Made by a program: the position numbers and the translations under genes
The notes under the pieces: model-generated
The model's database searches: none
The model's input: the letters and a program-made list of their open reading frames with translations, nothing else
What the model was told of the DNA's origin: nothing
Shown here: one piece after another, positions 26,603-35,251 of the stretch
Layout of the letters: each line of letters opens with the position of its first letter
How positions within the stretch are numbered: the first letter of the stretch is position 1
Source of the DNA: Candidatus Kuenenia stuttgartensis
GTDB lineage: Bacteria; Pseudomonadota; Alphaproteobacteria; SMXS01
Assembly: GCA_943329845.2 (NCBI GenBank)
Contig: CALQFM020000028.1
Span: forward strand, 1 to 46,969
DNA: 46,969 nt
Reading direction: 5' to 3'

Positions 26603-28382
26603 GCGCCGGGTCCGCGCCGCCCGCCCAGGCCTTGCGATAAAGCTCCCTCGTCGCCGAGGCGGCGAACGGGTCGCCGGCCTTGGCATAGGCTTCCTTCAGG
26701 CCGTAGAGCGCCCAGCCGTTGCCCGGGCTGCGGATCAGCGCCTCGCGGAACGCCTGCACCGCCTTGTCGGTGTCGCCCGCCTGCAGCAGCACGATGCCCA
26801 GGGTCTGGCGGATCGGATAGTACCAGTAGGGCGGCTCGGTATAGGGAATGGCGTCCTCGATCGCGATCGCCTGACGCAGCAATCCGGCGGCGTCGGCGTA
26901 TTTGCCCTCCGCCTGGGCGGCGCGCGCGCCGACCACCAGTTCGGCCACCTGCAGGATCTGCGGCGCCGGCACCGCGGCGTCAACCAGCACCTTCATGGCG
27001 GGGCCTTCGCGGATGGCGGCGATCGCCTTGATCTCCGCGCGCGCCGCCGCCGCGTCTCCCTCGAGCGCATGGGCGATGCCCCGCGCGTAGTGCCAGTGGG
27101 CGATCACGAAGGGGAACCGGTCGTCCGGCCGCTGCAGCGCCAGCACATCGCCCGGTGGCGCGAACAGCGCCCTGGCCAGGTAAGGCGCCGCCATCACCGG
27201 CTGCACCAGTCCGGGGACCGCCAGCGCCATCTCGGGATTGATGATCTTCGCCAGCTTGTCGGCCGCCGCGAGCGCGGTCCGGCCGTCGCCGGCCATCATC
27301 GCCGACGTCATGAGGAAGTGCACGTTGTGCGGGTAGTAGGCGTTGGCATAGAGCGCCTCGCCAGCGTTCGCCATATGGATGAACGCCTCGTCGGCTTCCG
27401 CGGCGACAATGTTGCTGGCCAGCGAGTCCTTGAACCGGCCGATGCGGTAGTAGATGTGGGACGGCATGTGCACCAGATGGCCCTGCCCCGGCATCAGCGC
27501 CGCCAAACGCCCGGCCGGCGCTTCCGCCCGCCACGGATCGGCCGACGCCTCGGTCAGGTGGATGTAGAGGTGGATCGCGCCCGGATGATTGGGGTTGGCG
27601 GCCAGCACCTGCTCGATGGCGGCGATGGCCGGGCCGATCCGGCCCTTGGGCGTTACCCGGTCGGCTTCCCAATAGTCCCAGGGCTGGGTGTCCATCGCCG
27701 CCTCCGCGTAGAACACGGCCACGTCCTGGTTGCCGGGGAAGCGCTTGTGCACCGCCAACATGGCGTCGGCGTAGGCCGCGTCGAACGGCGCGCGCTCGGA
27801 TTTGGGATCGATGGAATAGCGGGCCTTCAGCGCCCCGATCAGCGCCTTCTCGACGTCGGTTTCGGTATCGACGGCGGCAACCGTCTTCTGCAGCGCCTCC
27901 CAGGCCGGCGGCGAGGCTTCCGGGTCCATCGGCACGTTGATGTTGGCGCCCAGCGACAGCGACTCGCCCCAGAAGCACATGGCGCAGCGCGGATCGAGTT
28001 GTTGCGCCGCCTTGAAGGCGCGGATCGCCTCGGCATGGTTGAAGCCGAACATCAGCCGCACGCCCTGGTCGAAATAGGCCTGCGCCTGCGGCGAGCTGGT
28101 GGTCACCTTCATGGAGAAGCTACCCAGATTGTCGTAGAGCGGCGGGGCATCGCCGGGCTGGGTCGCCGCCTGTGCGGCCGGGATGGCGAACAGGGCGACG
28201 AGGCGGGACAGCCGGTCGCCGCCGCCGCGCGTACCGCCGCACAATCCGGCCCGAAGCCGTGACGGGTCGAACAGCCGCGCCGCGTCGGCGGCATGGGTCG
28301 TCGGTGGGCCTTCGGGCGCGAGCACGGAGGCGCCGACGACGAGGGCGACCGCTGCAAGGCTGGTGGCAAGAAGGCGGTTCAT
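26589..28382 (-). CDS. Exported tetratricopeptide-repeat protein
   Basis: The 597-residue protein has TPR-like helical repeats through most of its length, such as GFNHAEAIRAFKAAQQLDP, CAMCFWGESLSLGANIN and TDKAVQAFREALIRSPGN. A histidine-rich central part includes HLYIHLTEAS, HMPSHIYYRIG and YYPHNVHF. Residues 1-32 look like a signal peptide (AAVALVVGASVLAP). A second signal-like stretch ends at about residue 73 (LVALFAIPAAQAA), just before the conserved part begins. The true start may therefore be an internal TTG near residue 47. The function is unknown, and heme or metal binding by the CxxC and His motifs is speculation. Confidence 0.75.
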   Translation of the reverse strand: MNRLLATSLAAVALVVGASVLAPEGPPTTHAADAARLFDPSRLRAGLCGGTRGGGDRLSRLVALFAIPAAQAATQPGDAPPLYDNLGSFSMKVTTSSPQAQAYFDQGVRLMFGFNHAEAIRAFKAAQQLDPRCAMCFWGESLSLGANINVPMDPEASPPAWEALQKTVAAVDTETDVEKALIGALKARYSIDPKSERAPFDAAYADAMLAVHKRFPGNQDVAVFYAEAAMDTQPWDYWEADRVTPKGRIGPAIAAIEQVLAANPNHPGAIHLYIHLTEASADPWRAEAPAGRLAALMPGQGHLVHMPSHIYYRIGRFKDSLASNIVAAEADEAFIHMANAGEALYANAYYPHNVHFLMTSAMMAGDGRTALAAADKLAKIINPEMALAVPGLVQPVMAAPYLARALFAPPGDVLALQRPDDRFPFVIAHWHYARGIAHALEGDAAAARAEIKAIAAIREGPAMKVLVDAAVPAPQILQVAELVVGARAAQAEGKYADAAGLLRQAIAIEDAIPYTEPPYWYYPIRQTLGIVLLQAGDTDKAVQAFREALIRSPGNGWALYGLKEAYAKAGDPFAASATRELYRKAWAGGADPALNRI

Positions 28383-28514
28383 GGTCCCCTCCGCGATTGA
28401 CGATGCAGTCCACGCGTATGCCGCCTACTTTACTGCAAGACGGCGCTGGAACGAAGTTGCCTCCGGCTGGAGACGAGGGGAAACTGGGGCACCATCCACC
28501 GCAAAGGATCGCCG

Positions 28515-28988
28515 ATGCCGCCTGCAACCTCCCTGATCCAGCGGGCGCGGCTCGTCGGCGTGCTGATGCTGACGGCGTGGCTCGCGGCCTGCGGCGTGAT
28601 CGGGCCGTCGAAGGAGGCGGTGGAGACGTTCTCCACCGAGGTGGTGCCGGTGATCGCCGAATGGCGGGCGGACGCGCTGAAGCCCTACGGCACCGAGGAA
28701 TTCAACGCCAGGCTCGCCACCGCCGATCAGCAGCGGATGTTCGTGGTGTTCTCGAAGCTGGGCGACCTCGCCAGCTTCCAGCCGCCGTCCATGACCGGCT
28801 ACTCCACCGCGACCGGCAAAGGCACCTTCGTCACCGTCGACATCAACGCCAAGTTCGCCAAGGGGCCGGCCGTCATCCGCATGGTGCTGCGCAGCAGCGG
28901 CGGCGAGCTCAAGCTGAACGCCCTCAACATAAGGTCGCCGGCGTTCGGCGACCCGTCGGCCCAGCCTAACGCGGTGCAGCAGATCTGA
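28515..28988 (+). CDS. Putative lipoprotein
   Basis: The 157-residue protein has a signal peptide ending in a lipobox, LAAC with C26 as the lipidated cysteine. The mature part, about 130 residues, shows no domain I recognise. The tail VIRMVLRSSGGELKLNALNI suggests a beta-sheet fold of the NTF2 or cystatin kind, which is only an impression. It is divergent from the TPR gene and convergent with the MFS gene. Confidence 0.75.
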   Translation: MPPATSLIQRARLVGVLMLTAWLAACGVIGPSKEAVETFSTEVVPVIAEWRADALKPYGTEEFNARLATADQQRMFVVFSKLGDLASFQPPSMTGYSTATGKGTFVTVDINAKFAKGPAVIRMVLRSSGGELKLNALNIRSPAFGDPSAQPNAVQQI

Positions 28989-28992
28989 CGCT

Positions 28993-30384
28993 TCAGGCCG
29001 CTGCCGCGTGCGCCTCGGCCAGGTCGCGCGGCAGACGCCGTGCGGCCAGATAGTAGAACAGCATGCTGAGCACGATCGGAACGGTCAGCGCCATCATGGC
29101 GTAGCGCAGGGATTCGCGGCCCAGCGACGGCGCCATCAGGTCGCTCAGCAACCCGACGATGAATGGGCCGAGCCCGCCGCCAATCACGTTCAGGCAGAAC
29201 AGCAGGAAGGCCGCCGCCAGTGCGCGCAGCCGCAGCGGCACCAGCTCCTGCACCAGCGCGAAGCTGGGGCCGGCGTGGAAGATGGCGAGCGACGCGGGCA
29301 GGGTCAGCAGCGCCAGGGTCAGCCACTGGTTGTTGGCCAGGAACGCGGCGATCGACAACGGCGCGGCGATGCTGGCGGTGATGCAGATGATCCACAGCCG
29401 CCAGCGCACGTCGCGCTTGCCGGTGCGGTCGGCCAGCCAGCCGCCGGCCAGGGTGCCGACGGCGCCGCCAACGCCGACCAGGATGCCGATGATCGGTCCG
29501 ATCTCGCCCGGGCTCAGTCCGTAGCTGCGGTGGAAGAACGCCGTCGCCCAGGCGATGGCGCCATAGCCGAACATGCCGGCGCAGGAGAATCCGGCAATGA
29601 TCCACAGGAGCGACCGGCGTTTAATGATGGTGCGAACTAGGTCCCCAAAGCCGAAGTCCCAAATCGCCACGATTATTTTTCGTAACCGACTAAATAGTTG
29701 ACCGTCGAACAAAATGCTCATGGCTGTTCCGGTCAAAGCTTCGGCCATACGAGTTTTGAATTTGACCCATTCCTCATCGTCAGGCTCATCCTTAAAGCCA
29801 TCCACGTATCCGCGGCGCGGCTCGCGCATGGCGGCGAGGATGATCAGCGCCATCAGCAGCCCGGGCACGCCGACGACGAGGAAAGCCATGCGCCAGCCGA
29901 AGGCCTCGGCCAGCATGCTGCCGGCGATGAAGCCGAACATGATGCCGAGATTGGGTCCCACGGCCAGCATCGCCATCGGCATCGCCCGCTCCTTGGGCGC
30001 GAACAGGTCGGAGACGATGCTCTGCGACGCAGGTCCCGCGCCCGCCTCGCCCACCGCGACGCCGATGCGCGCCAGGATGAGCTGCAGGGCGGTCGTCGCC
30101 AGGCCGCAGAACACGGTCATGGCGCTCCACACCGCGATGGCGGCCGCGATCAGGTTGCGGCGGTTGGCCCGGTCGGCCAGCAGCGCGAGCGGCACGCCGA
30201 GGATGGCGTAGAACACCGAGAACGCCGCGCCGGTCAGCAGCCCCATCACCTTGTCGGACAGGCTAAACTCGGCCTTCACCGGCTCGACCACCACGTTCAG
30301 CACCTGGCGGTCCACATTGGCGAAGATCTGCACCGCCAGCAGGAGGACCACGATGGTCCAGCGCCCGGCGGTTTCGGGCGACAT
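28993..30384 (-). CDS. Major facilitator superfamily transporter
   Basis: The 463-residue protein has 12 predicted membrane segments. The first loop carries the VDRQVLNVVVEPVKAEFSLSDK pattern of the organic-anion/hexuronate-like (spinster-type) MFS group, followed by the motif-A-like LADRANRRNL. Residues about 191-256, the cytoplasmic loop between helices 6 and 7, are unusually long and polar (EPDDEEWVKFKTRM, FSRLRKII). They are encoded by a conspicuously AT-richer patch at 29615-29810. The substrate is unknown. The start at 30384 is the first ATG. A TTG at 30450 would add 22 residues. Confidence 0.85.
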   Translation of the reverse strand: MSPETAGRWTIVVLLLAVQIFANVDRQVLNVVVEPVKAEFSLSDKVMGLLTGAAFSVFYAILGVPLALLADRANRRNLIAAAIAVWSAMTVFCGLATTALQLILARIGVAVGEAGAGPASQSIVSDLFAPKERAMPMAMLAVGPNLGIMFGFIAGSMLAEAFGWRMAFLVVGVPGLLMALIILAAMREPRRGYVDGFKDEPDDEEWVKFKTRMAEALTGTAMSILFDGQLFSRLRKIIVAIWDFGFGDLVRTIIKRRSLLWIIAGFSCAGMFGYGAIAWATAFFHRSYGLSPGEIGPIIGILVGVGGAVGTLAGGWLADRTGKRDVRWRLWIICITASIAAPLSIAAFLANNQWLTLALLTLPASLAIFHAGPSFALVQELVPLRLRALAAAFLLFCLNVIGGGLGPFIVGLLSDLMAPSLGRESLRYAMMALTVPIVLSMLFYYLAARRLPRDLAEAHAAAA

Positions 30385-30552
30385 GGTCGTCCGGTCTGCG
30401 GTGTCCAAGCAGAAAGCTCCCGTGGTTGTGGCGGGGACCTTAACGGGCAAGGCCAGCGTGCGCTACCGCTCTGAGGCGCGCCCGATGGCAACCCTTGGCG
30501 CGCGCACCGTCCCTGCACTAGCATCGGACCGGGTCTTGCAAGGGGCGGGGCG

Positions 30553-32220
30553 ATGTCGTCGATCACATACGCTGTGGATGCCGTGCCGCCGCTCCGGACG
30601 ACGTGGCTCAACGCGCTGCAGCACATCTCGCTCAGCGCGGTCACGCTGATCTTCCCCCGTATCGTGGCGCAGGCGGCCGGCGCCGATCCCGAAACCGTCA
30701 CCCGTTACGTCAGCCTGGCGATGGTGGCGATGGGCATCGGCACGCTGATCCAGGCCTATGGAAGGCGCGGCATCGGCTCGGGCCACCTGCTGCTGGGGCA
30801 CTGCACGATCCTCTACGTTCCTTTCGCGGTCGAGGCGGCGAAGGCCGGCGGGCTGGGCGCGGTCGCCGGGCTGACGATCGTCGCGGGACTGACCGAGATG
30901 GCGCTGTCGCGCTGTATCCGCGCCCTGCGCGCCTATGTGCCGCCGGAGATCATCGGCGTGGTCATCTCGCTGCTCGGCATCGCCCTCGGCGTGTTCGGGC
31001 TGAAACTGATGATCGGCGCCGGGCCGAACGGGCCGGTCGGGCCTAACGAACTGGCCGCCGCCGCCATCACCTTGGCAACCATCATCGGCGTCGCCATCTG
31101 GGGAACGCCGGGCCTGCGGTCGCTGGCGGTGCTGGTCGGCGTGGTGACGGGGTGCGTCGCCTATGCCGGTCTCGAGATCGCCTCGGGCGACGCAAGGGCG
31201 GCCGCGGCGAACATCGCGTTCATCGCGCCGGCCTGGCCGCTGTTCGCGCCGTCGTTTCCGGTCGCGTTCCTGCCGGGTTTCCTGATCGGTGCGCTGGCCT
31301 GCTTCGTGCGCGCCATGGCCGACCTGACCGCGTGCCAGCAGCTGACCGATCCCAACTGGAAGTCGCCCGACTTCAAGGCGATCCGCGCCGGCACGCTGGC
31401 CGACGGCATGGGCTGCGTCGTCGCGGGCGTCCTGGGCGTGCTGGGCACCAACACCTATTCGGGCAGCGTCGGCCTGGCCGCCGCCAACGGCGTCCATGCG
31501 CGGCGGGTCGGCGTCGCCGCGGGCGTCGGCTGGATCGCCCTCGGGCTCATCCCCGGCGCGGCCGGTGTGCTCTATGCGATCCCGGCCGACATCCTCGGCG
31601 CAGCGTGCTTCTACTCGGCCACCTTCACCCTCAAGACCGGCATCGGGATGCTGTCGCAGCGGCTGATCGACGCGCGCCGTACCCTGGTCATCGGCTCGGG
31701 CATCGTCGTCAGCGTGCTCGCCACCGACATCAAGGGCATGCTGCACCTGCCGTCGCTCGGCCAGCAGCTGATGAACTCGCCGCTCGCCACCGCCATGCTG
31801 GCGGCGCTGGCGCTCAACGCCGTGCTGCGGCTCGGCATTTCGAAGGACGCCAGCCTGCGCTGGCGGCCGGGCAATGCCGGCGCGCTTAAGGATTTCTGCG
31901 AGGCGCAGGGCCGCGCCTGGGGCGCGCGCGTCGACCTCATCAGGCGCGCGGGAAACTTCCTCGAGGAGTTCGCCATCCTCGCCCCGCGCCTCGCGCGGCC
32001 CGACACCGATGCCGGGCTCGAGTTGCGCTACGACGAGGTCGGCCTGCAGATCGAACTGTCATGGCAGGGCGAGCCCGTGAACCTGGGTGGCTCTGTCAAC
32101 ATGGAGGCCGACGACGGCAGCTTGCAGGTCACACTTATGCGGCACTGGGCCGATGAGATGAACCTGGACAGCAACAGTGATGATCGCCAGATCCTGGTGG
32201 CCTACGTCGATGACCGATGA
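30553..32220 (+). CDS. NCS2-type (uracil/xanthine) permease with extra C-terminal domain
   Basis: The 555-residue protein has a membrane part of about 430 residues with the nucleobase-ascorbate transporter pattern. It opens TTWLNALQHISLSAVTLIFP, contains the NCS2-like GVLGTNTYSGSVGLAAANGV, and has many GxxxG helices. The last 120 residues (434-555) are soluble and not part of NCS2 permeases. They contain NFLEEFAIL and DEVGLQIELSWQG, which resemble a histidine-kinase-type or anti-sigma ATPase fold. The substrate is likely a purine or pyrimidine. Start ATG at 30553, divergent from the MFS gene. Confidence 0.82.
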   Translation: MSSITYAVDAVPPLRTTWLNALQHISLSAVTLIFPRIVAQAAGADPETVTRYVSLAMVAMGIGTLIQAYGRRGIGSGHLLLGHCTILYVPFAVEAAKAGGLGAVAGLTIVAGLTEMALSRCIRALRAYVPPEIIGVVISLLGIALGVFGLKLMIGAGPNGPVGPNELAAAAITLATIIGVAIWGTPGLRSLAVLVGVVTGCVAYAGLEIASGDARAAAANIAFIAPAWPLFAPSFPVAFLPGFLIGALACFVRAMADLTACQQLTDPNWKSPDFKAIRAGTLADGMGCVVAGVLGVLGTNTYSGSVGLAAANGVHARRVGVAAGVGWIALGLIPGAAGVLYAIPADILGAACFYSATFTLKTGIGMLSQRLIDARRTLVIGSGIVVSVLATDIKGMLHLPSLGQQLMNSPLATAMLAALALNAVLRLGISKDASLRWRPGNAGALKDFCEAQGRAWGARVDLIRRAGNFLEEFAILAPRLARPDTDAGLELRYDEVGLQIELSWQGEPVNLGGSVNMEADDGSLQVTLMRHWADEMNLDSNSDDRQILVAYVDDR

Positions 32221-32241
32221 TGTTTGTCTGGGCAGAGTGGC

Positions 32242-32439
32242 ATGAAATTTTACTGGAGAAGATTCTTGAAGGCTGTCCAGAGGTTTTGGCGTCCTATGCC
32301 AGAAGGCTGGAAGATTGAGCTCATAGTCAGATTTTTACTTATAGGCGGGATCGTTGCGGCATTAATTCGATGTGATGAAAAGCGGATGGAAGAGAGGAAG
32401 ATGCATCAAAAAAGTTACCACTTCGACCGGTCTCGGTAG
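32242..32439 (+). CDS. Small AT-rich membrane protein, hypothetical
   Basis: The 65-residue open frame has one hydrophobic helix (ELIVRFLLIGGIVAALI, about residues 26-42) flanked by basic and charged ends. It starts 22 bases after the permease stop and overlaps the 3' end of the convergent VOC gene by 25 bases. Base and codon use are strikingly AT-rich compared with neighbours, suggesting recent acquisition or a non-coding insert. I do not recognise it. Confidence 0.45.
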   Translation: MKFYWRRFLKAVQRFWRPMPEGWKIELIVRFLLIGGIVAALIRCDEKRMEERKMHQKSYHFDRSR

Positions 32440-32939
32440 GGATCGGTCCCGTCCCACCCGACTGACGCATCGGCAATCCTGCCGAACAGATCCTGCAAAT
32501 CCGGCGTGTCCTCCAGCAGCTCGGTCATGATGCCGAAGGCGGGGCGGGTGTCGATGAAGCAGAAGCGGCGGGTGCCGACCGAACCCGAATGGGCGATTTC
32601 GAAGCCCTGCTTCAGGTAGCTTTCCAGTTCGCGGTCATAGTCCTCGACGATGGTGCCCATATGGTGCGGGCCGCTCTGGCCCGGAGCGAACACGTCGCGG
32701 AACGCCGACGGCGCATTGTCGTACTGGGTCAGCAGCTCGATCTGGATCGGCCCGGCCTGGGCGATGGCGCCGCTGAAATCCAGCTTCTGCGGCGTGCCGC
32801 GGTGGACGATGTCGAGCGTGTTGCGGGTGCCGTAGTAGAACGGGCCCACGCCCGAATGCTCGTACCAGTGGCGCATGGCCGCCTGGATGTCGTCGACGAA
32901 CCAGGCCATCTGCATGAACGTGCCGTTCGGAACCCGCAT
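32415..32939 (-). CDS. VOC (glyoxalase/extradiol dioxygenase-like) family protein
   Basis: The 174-residue protein has vicinal-oxygen-chelate features: FMQMAWFVDDIQAAMRHWYE at the start, IQIELLTQYDNAPSAFRD and PHHMGTIVEDYDRELESYLK in the second module, ending GIMTELLED. Candidate metal residues are the histidine of HHMG and the glutamates of IELL and TELLE. It is the third gene of the Rieske oxygenase 1 operon, 11 bases after the isomerase gene. It may open, isomerise or epimerise the oxygenase product. The reaction is unknown. Confidence 0.85.
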   Translation of the reverse strand: MRVPNGTFMQMAWFVDDIQAAMRHWYEHSGVGPFYYGTRNTLDIVHRGTPQKLDFSGAIAQAGPIQIELLTQYDNAPSAFRDVFAPGQSGPHHMGTIVEDYDRELESYLKQGFEIAHSGSVGTRRFCFIDTRPAFGIMTELLEDTPDLQDLFGRIADASVGWDGTDPYRDRSKW

Positions 32940-32950
32940 CGTATTCTCCC

Positions 32951-33799
32951 CTATGCTTTAACCTTGAACATGGCGGCCGCCGTGTCGTGGGACCGGCGCG
33001 CGGCGTCATCGAGCGTCATGGCGCGCACTGCGTCCGAGATCACCTCGCAGCCGAACGGGCCGGTGAAGCCCAGTCCGTCGATGGCCGCCAGATAGCCGGC
33101 GATGTCGACATCGCCGTCGCCGCAAAACCGGCGGCGCTTCCAGGTGTCTTCCAGCATGGTCCCCTCGACCTCGCGCGGCGCGTCGCACAGTTCGACGCCA
33201 AACAGACGCTCCGGCGGCAAGGCGGCGATCTCTTCCGGCGTCACGCCTGCCCGATCCAGGTGCCAGAAATCCAGGATCAGCCCGCCATTCGCCCGGCCCG
33301 CGCCCTCGACGATGGCGAGCGCCGTTGCCAGATCCATCACCACCGAGAACGGCACCATTTCCAGGCTGACCCTGGTGCCGGCCTTCGCGGCGGCGTCGCA
33401 CAACGCGCCGAAGGGATCGGTCATGTCATGCGCGGTCCATCGGCCCGCAAGCCCGCCGCCGATCTTCATCTGGAATGCGCCCAGCTCGCCGGCCGCCTCC
33501 AGCAGCAGAAGGCGCTCGGCATCGGAGGCGGCGCGCAACTCGCCGTCGGCGAACCAGTTGCGCAGGCATTCCACCTCCACATGCCGTATGCCGTTGCCGG
33601 CCAGCAGCGCGCGGATATCCGCCCAGTTCAGACTTTCGAGGCTGGCCGACAGGTCGCTGGCATAGAAGCCGAAGCCCGTGTAGCCGGCACGCGCCGCCGC
33701 TTCGATGCGGTCGCGCAGCGAATGCGGGCTGGCGCCGGTCGCAAGCGACGGCGGATGGTCGCCGGCGATGGTGAAATAGCTGGCCAGCAGGTCCGGCAC
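32951..33799 (-). CDS. Sugar phosphate isomerase/epimerase-like TIM barrel
   Basis: The 282-residue AP-endonuclease-2-type barrel has the segments GYTGFGFYASDL, LEMVPFSVVMDL, GLILDFWHLDRAG and LFGVELCDAPREVEG. These carry the Glu, Asp, His and Glu expected to bind a divalent metal. The start is a GTG (complement of 33797-33799), only 4 bases after the stop of the Rieske oxygenase gene, so the two are coupled. Members of this fold include hydroxypyruvate isomerase, inosose dehydratase and 3-dehydroshikimate dehydratase. The present substrate is not predictable. Confidence 0.85.
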   Translation of the reverse strand: MPDLLASYFTIAGDHPPSLATGASPHSLRDRIEAAARAGYTGFGFYASDLSASLESLNWADIRALLAGNGIRHVEVECLRNWFADGELRAASDAERLLLLEAAGELGAFQMKIGGGLAGRWTAHDMTDPFGALCDAAAKAGTRVSLEMVPFSVVMDLATALAIVEGAGRANGGLILDFWHLDRAGVTPEEIAALPPERLFGVELCDAPREVEGTMLEDTWKRRRFCGDGDVDIAGYLAAIDGLGFTGPFGCEVISDAVRAMTLDDAARRSHDTAAAMFKVKA

Positions 33800-33803
33800 G
33801 GAG

Positions 33804-35186
33804 CTACTCGCCGATATATTTGGCCAGCGTCTCGTGCACCCGCCGGATGCGGGATTCCTGGTAGGTGGACAGGCTGGCCTTGCCTTTCCTGCTGCCGCGC
33901 ATGCCTTCCTGCTGCCAGCGCATGATGCTCGTGTCCTGGTTGTAGACGCTGGCGACGAACGGATCGAGGCCCGGCACCATGGCGAACGAATCCTCCTCGC
34001 GCAGCCGCACCGGCTCGGCCGGGTCGGGACGCCCGTCCTCGGGCCGGAACGGCCGCAGCCGCATGGTTTCCATCACGCAGCGGTTGGGATCGTTGCCGAT
34101 GGGCCGGAACACGGTCATCTGGGCGCTGGTCAGGCCCGCGTTCACCATCACGTTGGGGAATACGTTGTACTTCAGGGAATCGACGATCTCGGCGTCGGAC
34201 AGGTTCGACAGGTCCATGCCGAACTTTTCCGCGAAGTTCCGGCGCATGGCTTCGGCGATGACGATTCGCGCGGTCTTGCCTTCCGGCACCAGCATGCGGC
34301 CATTGCCCTTGGCGGTGCTGGGATCGCCCAGGAACATGCTGTCCAGCAGTTCCTGCTCGGTCTTGGGCTGGGCGGTCGGGCTGGTCACGCCCATGGCGCT
34401 CAGGTCGCGGCTGACATTGTCGCCGAAGATGTCGTGCTGCAGGTTCCAGTCGCTGACCACCGTGGTCAACTCGGGATGGACGACGGGCGTGTGATAGGCC
34501 TCCATGAACGCCTCCAGCGCCACCTTCCAGTTGCAGTACAATTCTTTCTGGAAATGGATGTAGGTGTACCAGTTGGTCAGGTCGCGCTTGGCGAAGTGCT
34601 CCGGCAGCACCTCGAGATAGTCCAGCAGCGGCCTGGCGTTCTCGTCCATGTTGATGAACACGAAGGTGTTCCATGCCTCGACCTTCACCTCCGGCAGGCG
34701 GTTCGCCTCGTAGTCCAGGTACTTGAACTCCCACGCGCACGGCACCTCGTTCAGCGTGCCGTCAAGGTTCCAGGTCCAGCCGTGGAACGGGCATTGCAAC
34801 TCGCCGCTCCGGCCACTGGTGCCGGACGGCTTCAGCTTGGTGCCGCGATGCAGGCAGGAATTGTAGTAGCCGCGCAGGCCGTCCCCGGTGCGGACGACGA
34901 TGATCGACCAGTCGCCGATGTCGTGCACCCAGTAGTCGCCGACCTCGGGAATGTGCTCCTCGCGGCAGACGAACTGCCAGACGCGCGGCCACATGCGCTC
35001 CATCTCCAGGTCGAAGAACGCCTGGGAGGTGTACTGCTCGAGCGGGATGTCGTCGGTGGGCTGGGGCGGGTTGGACTTCAGCGCCAGCAACGGCGCGACC
35101 GGCGTGCTGTCCGTGGCGATGATGTCCTGGTAGCTGCGGAAGGGCGGCGCGTCGGCCCGGGAGAACTTGGTGATGTGCTCGTTCAT
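33804..35186 (-). CDS. Rieske non-heme iron oxygenase alpha subunit 1
   Basis: The 460-residue protein has the Rieske cluster ligands C111-x-H113 (NSCLHRG) and C132-x2-H135 (CPFHGW). The mononuclear iron site is H232 and H237 in FMEAYHTPVVH, with the third carboxylate probably in YNQDTS near the C-terminus. The residue bridging electrons between subunits is E229, where naphthalene-dioxygenase types have Asp. Glu is known at this place in carnitine oxygenase CntA. A GGGGA site lies upstream of the ATG. It heads an operon with the TIM barrel and VOC genes and is divergent from a TetR gene. No reductase or beta subunit is nearby. Confidence 0.92.
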   Translation of the reverse strand: MNEHITKFSRADAPPFRSYQDIIATDSTPVAPLLALKSNPPQPTDDIPLEQYTSQAFFDLEMERMWPRVWQFVCREEHIPEVGDYWVHDIGDWSIIVVRTGDGLRGYYNSCLHRGTKLKPSGTSGRSGELQCPFHGWTWNLDGTLNEVPCAWEFKYLDYEANRLPEVKVEAWNTFVFINMDENARPLLDYLEVLPEHFAKRDLTNWYTYIHFQKELYCNWKVALEAFMEAYHTPVVHPELTTVVSDWNLQHDIFGDNVSRDLSAMGVTSPTAQPKTEQELLDSMFLGDPSTAKGNGRMLVPEGKTARIVIAEAMRRNFAEKFGMDLSNLSDAEIVDSLKYNVFPNVMVNAGLTSAQMTVFRPIGNDPNRCVMETMRLRPFRPEDGRPDPAEPVRLREEDSFAMVPGLDPFVASVYNQDTSIMRWQQEGMRGSRKGKASLSTYQESRIRRVHETLAKYIGE

Positions 35187-35206
35187 TGCATTCGTCCCCG
35201 TTAGCA

Positions 35207-35224
35207 ATTAGACATTTGTCTAAT
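35207..35224. promoter_or_regulatory. 18-bp operator palindrome between Rieske 1 and TetR
   Basis: ATTAGACA-TT-TGTCTAAT has perfect 8-base arms with a 2-base centre. It sits in the middle of the 65-base gap between the two divergent starts. This is a classical position and shape for TetR autoregulation plus control of the oxygenase operon. Confidence 0.8.
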
Positions 35225-35251
35225 ACTGATGGCCCGGCCAGGCAAGGATTG

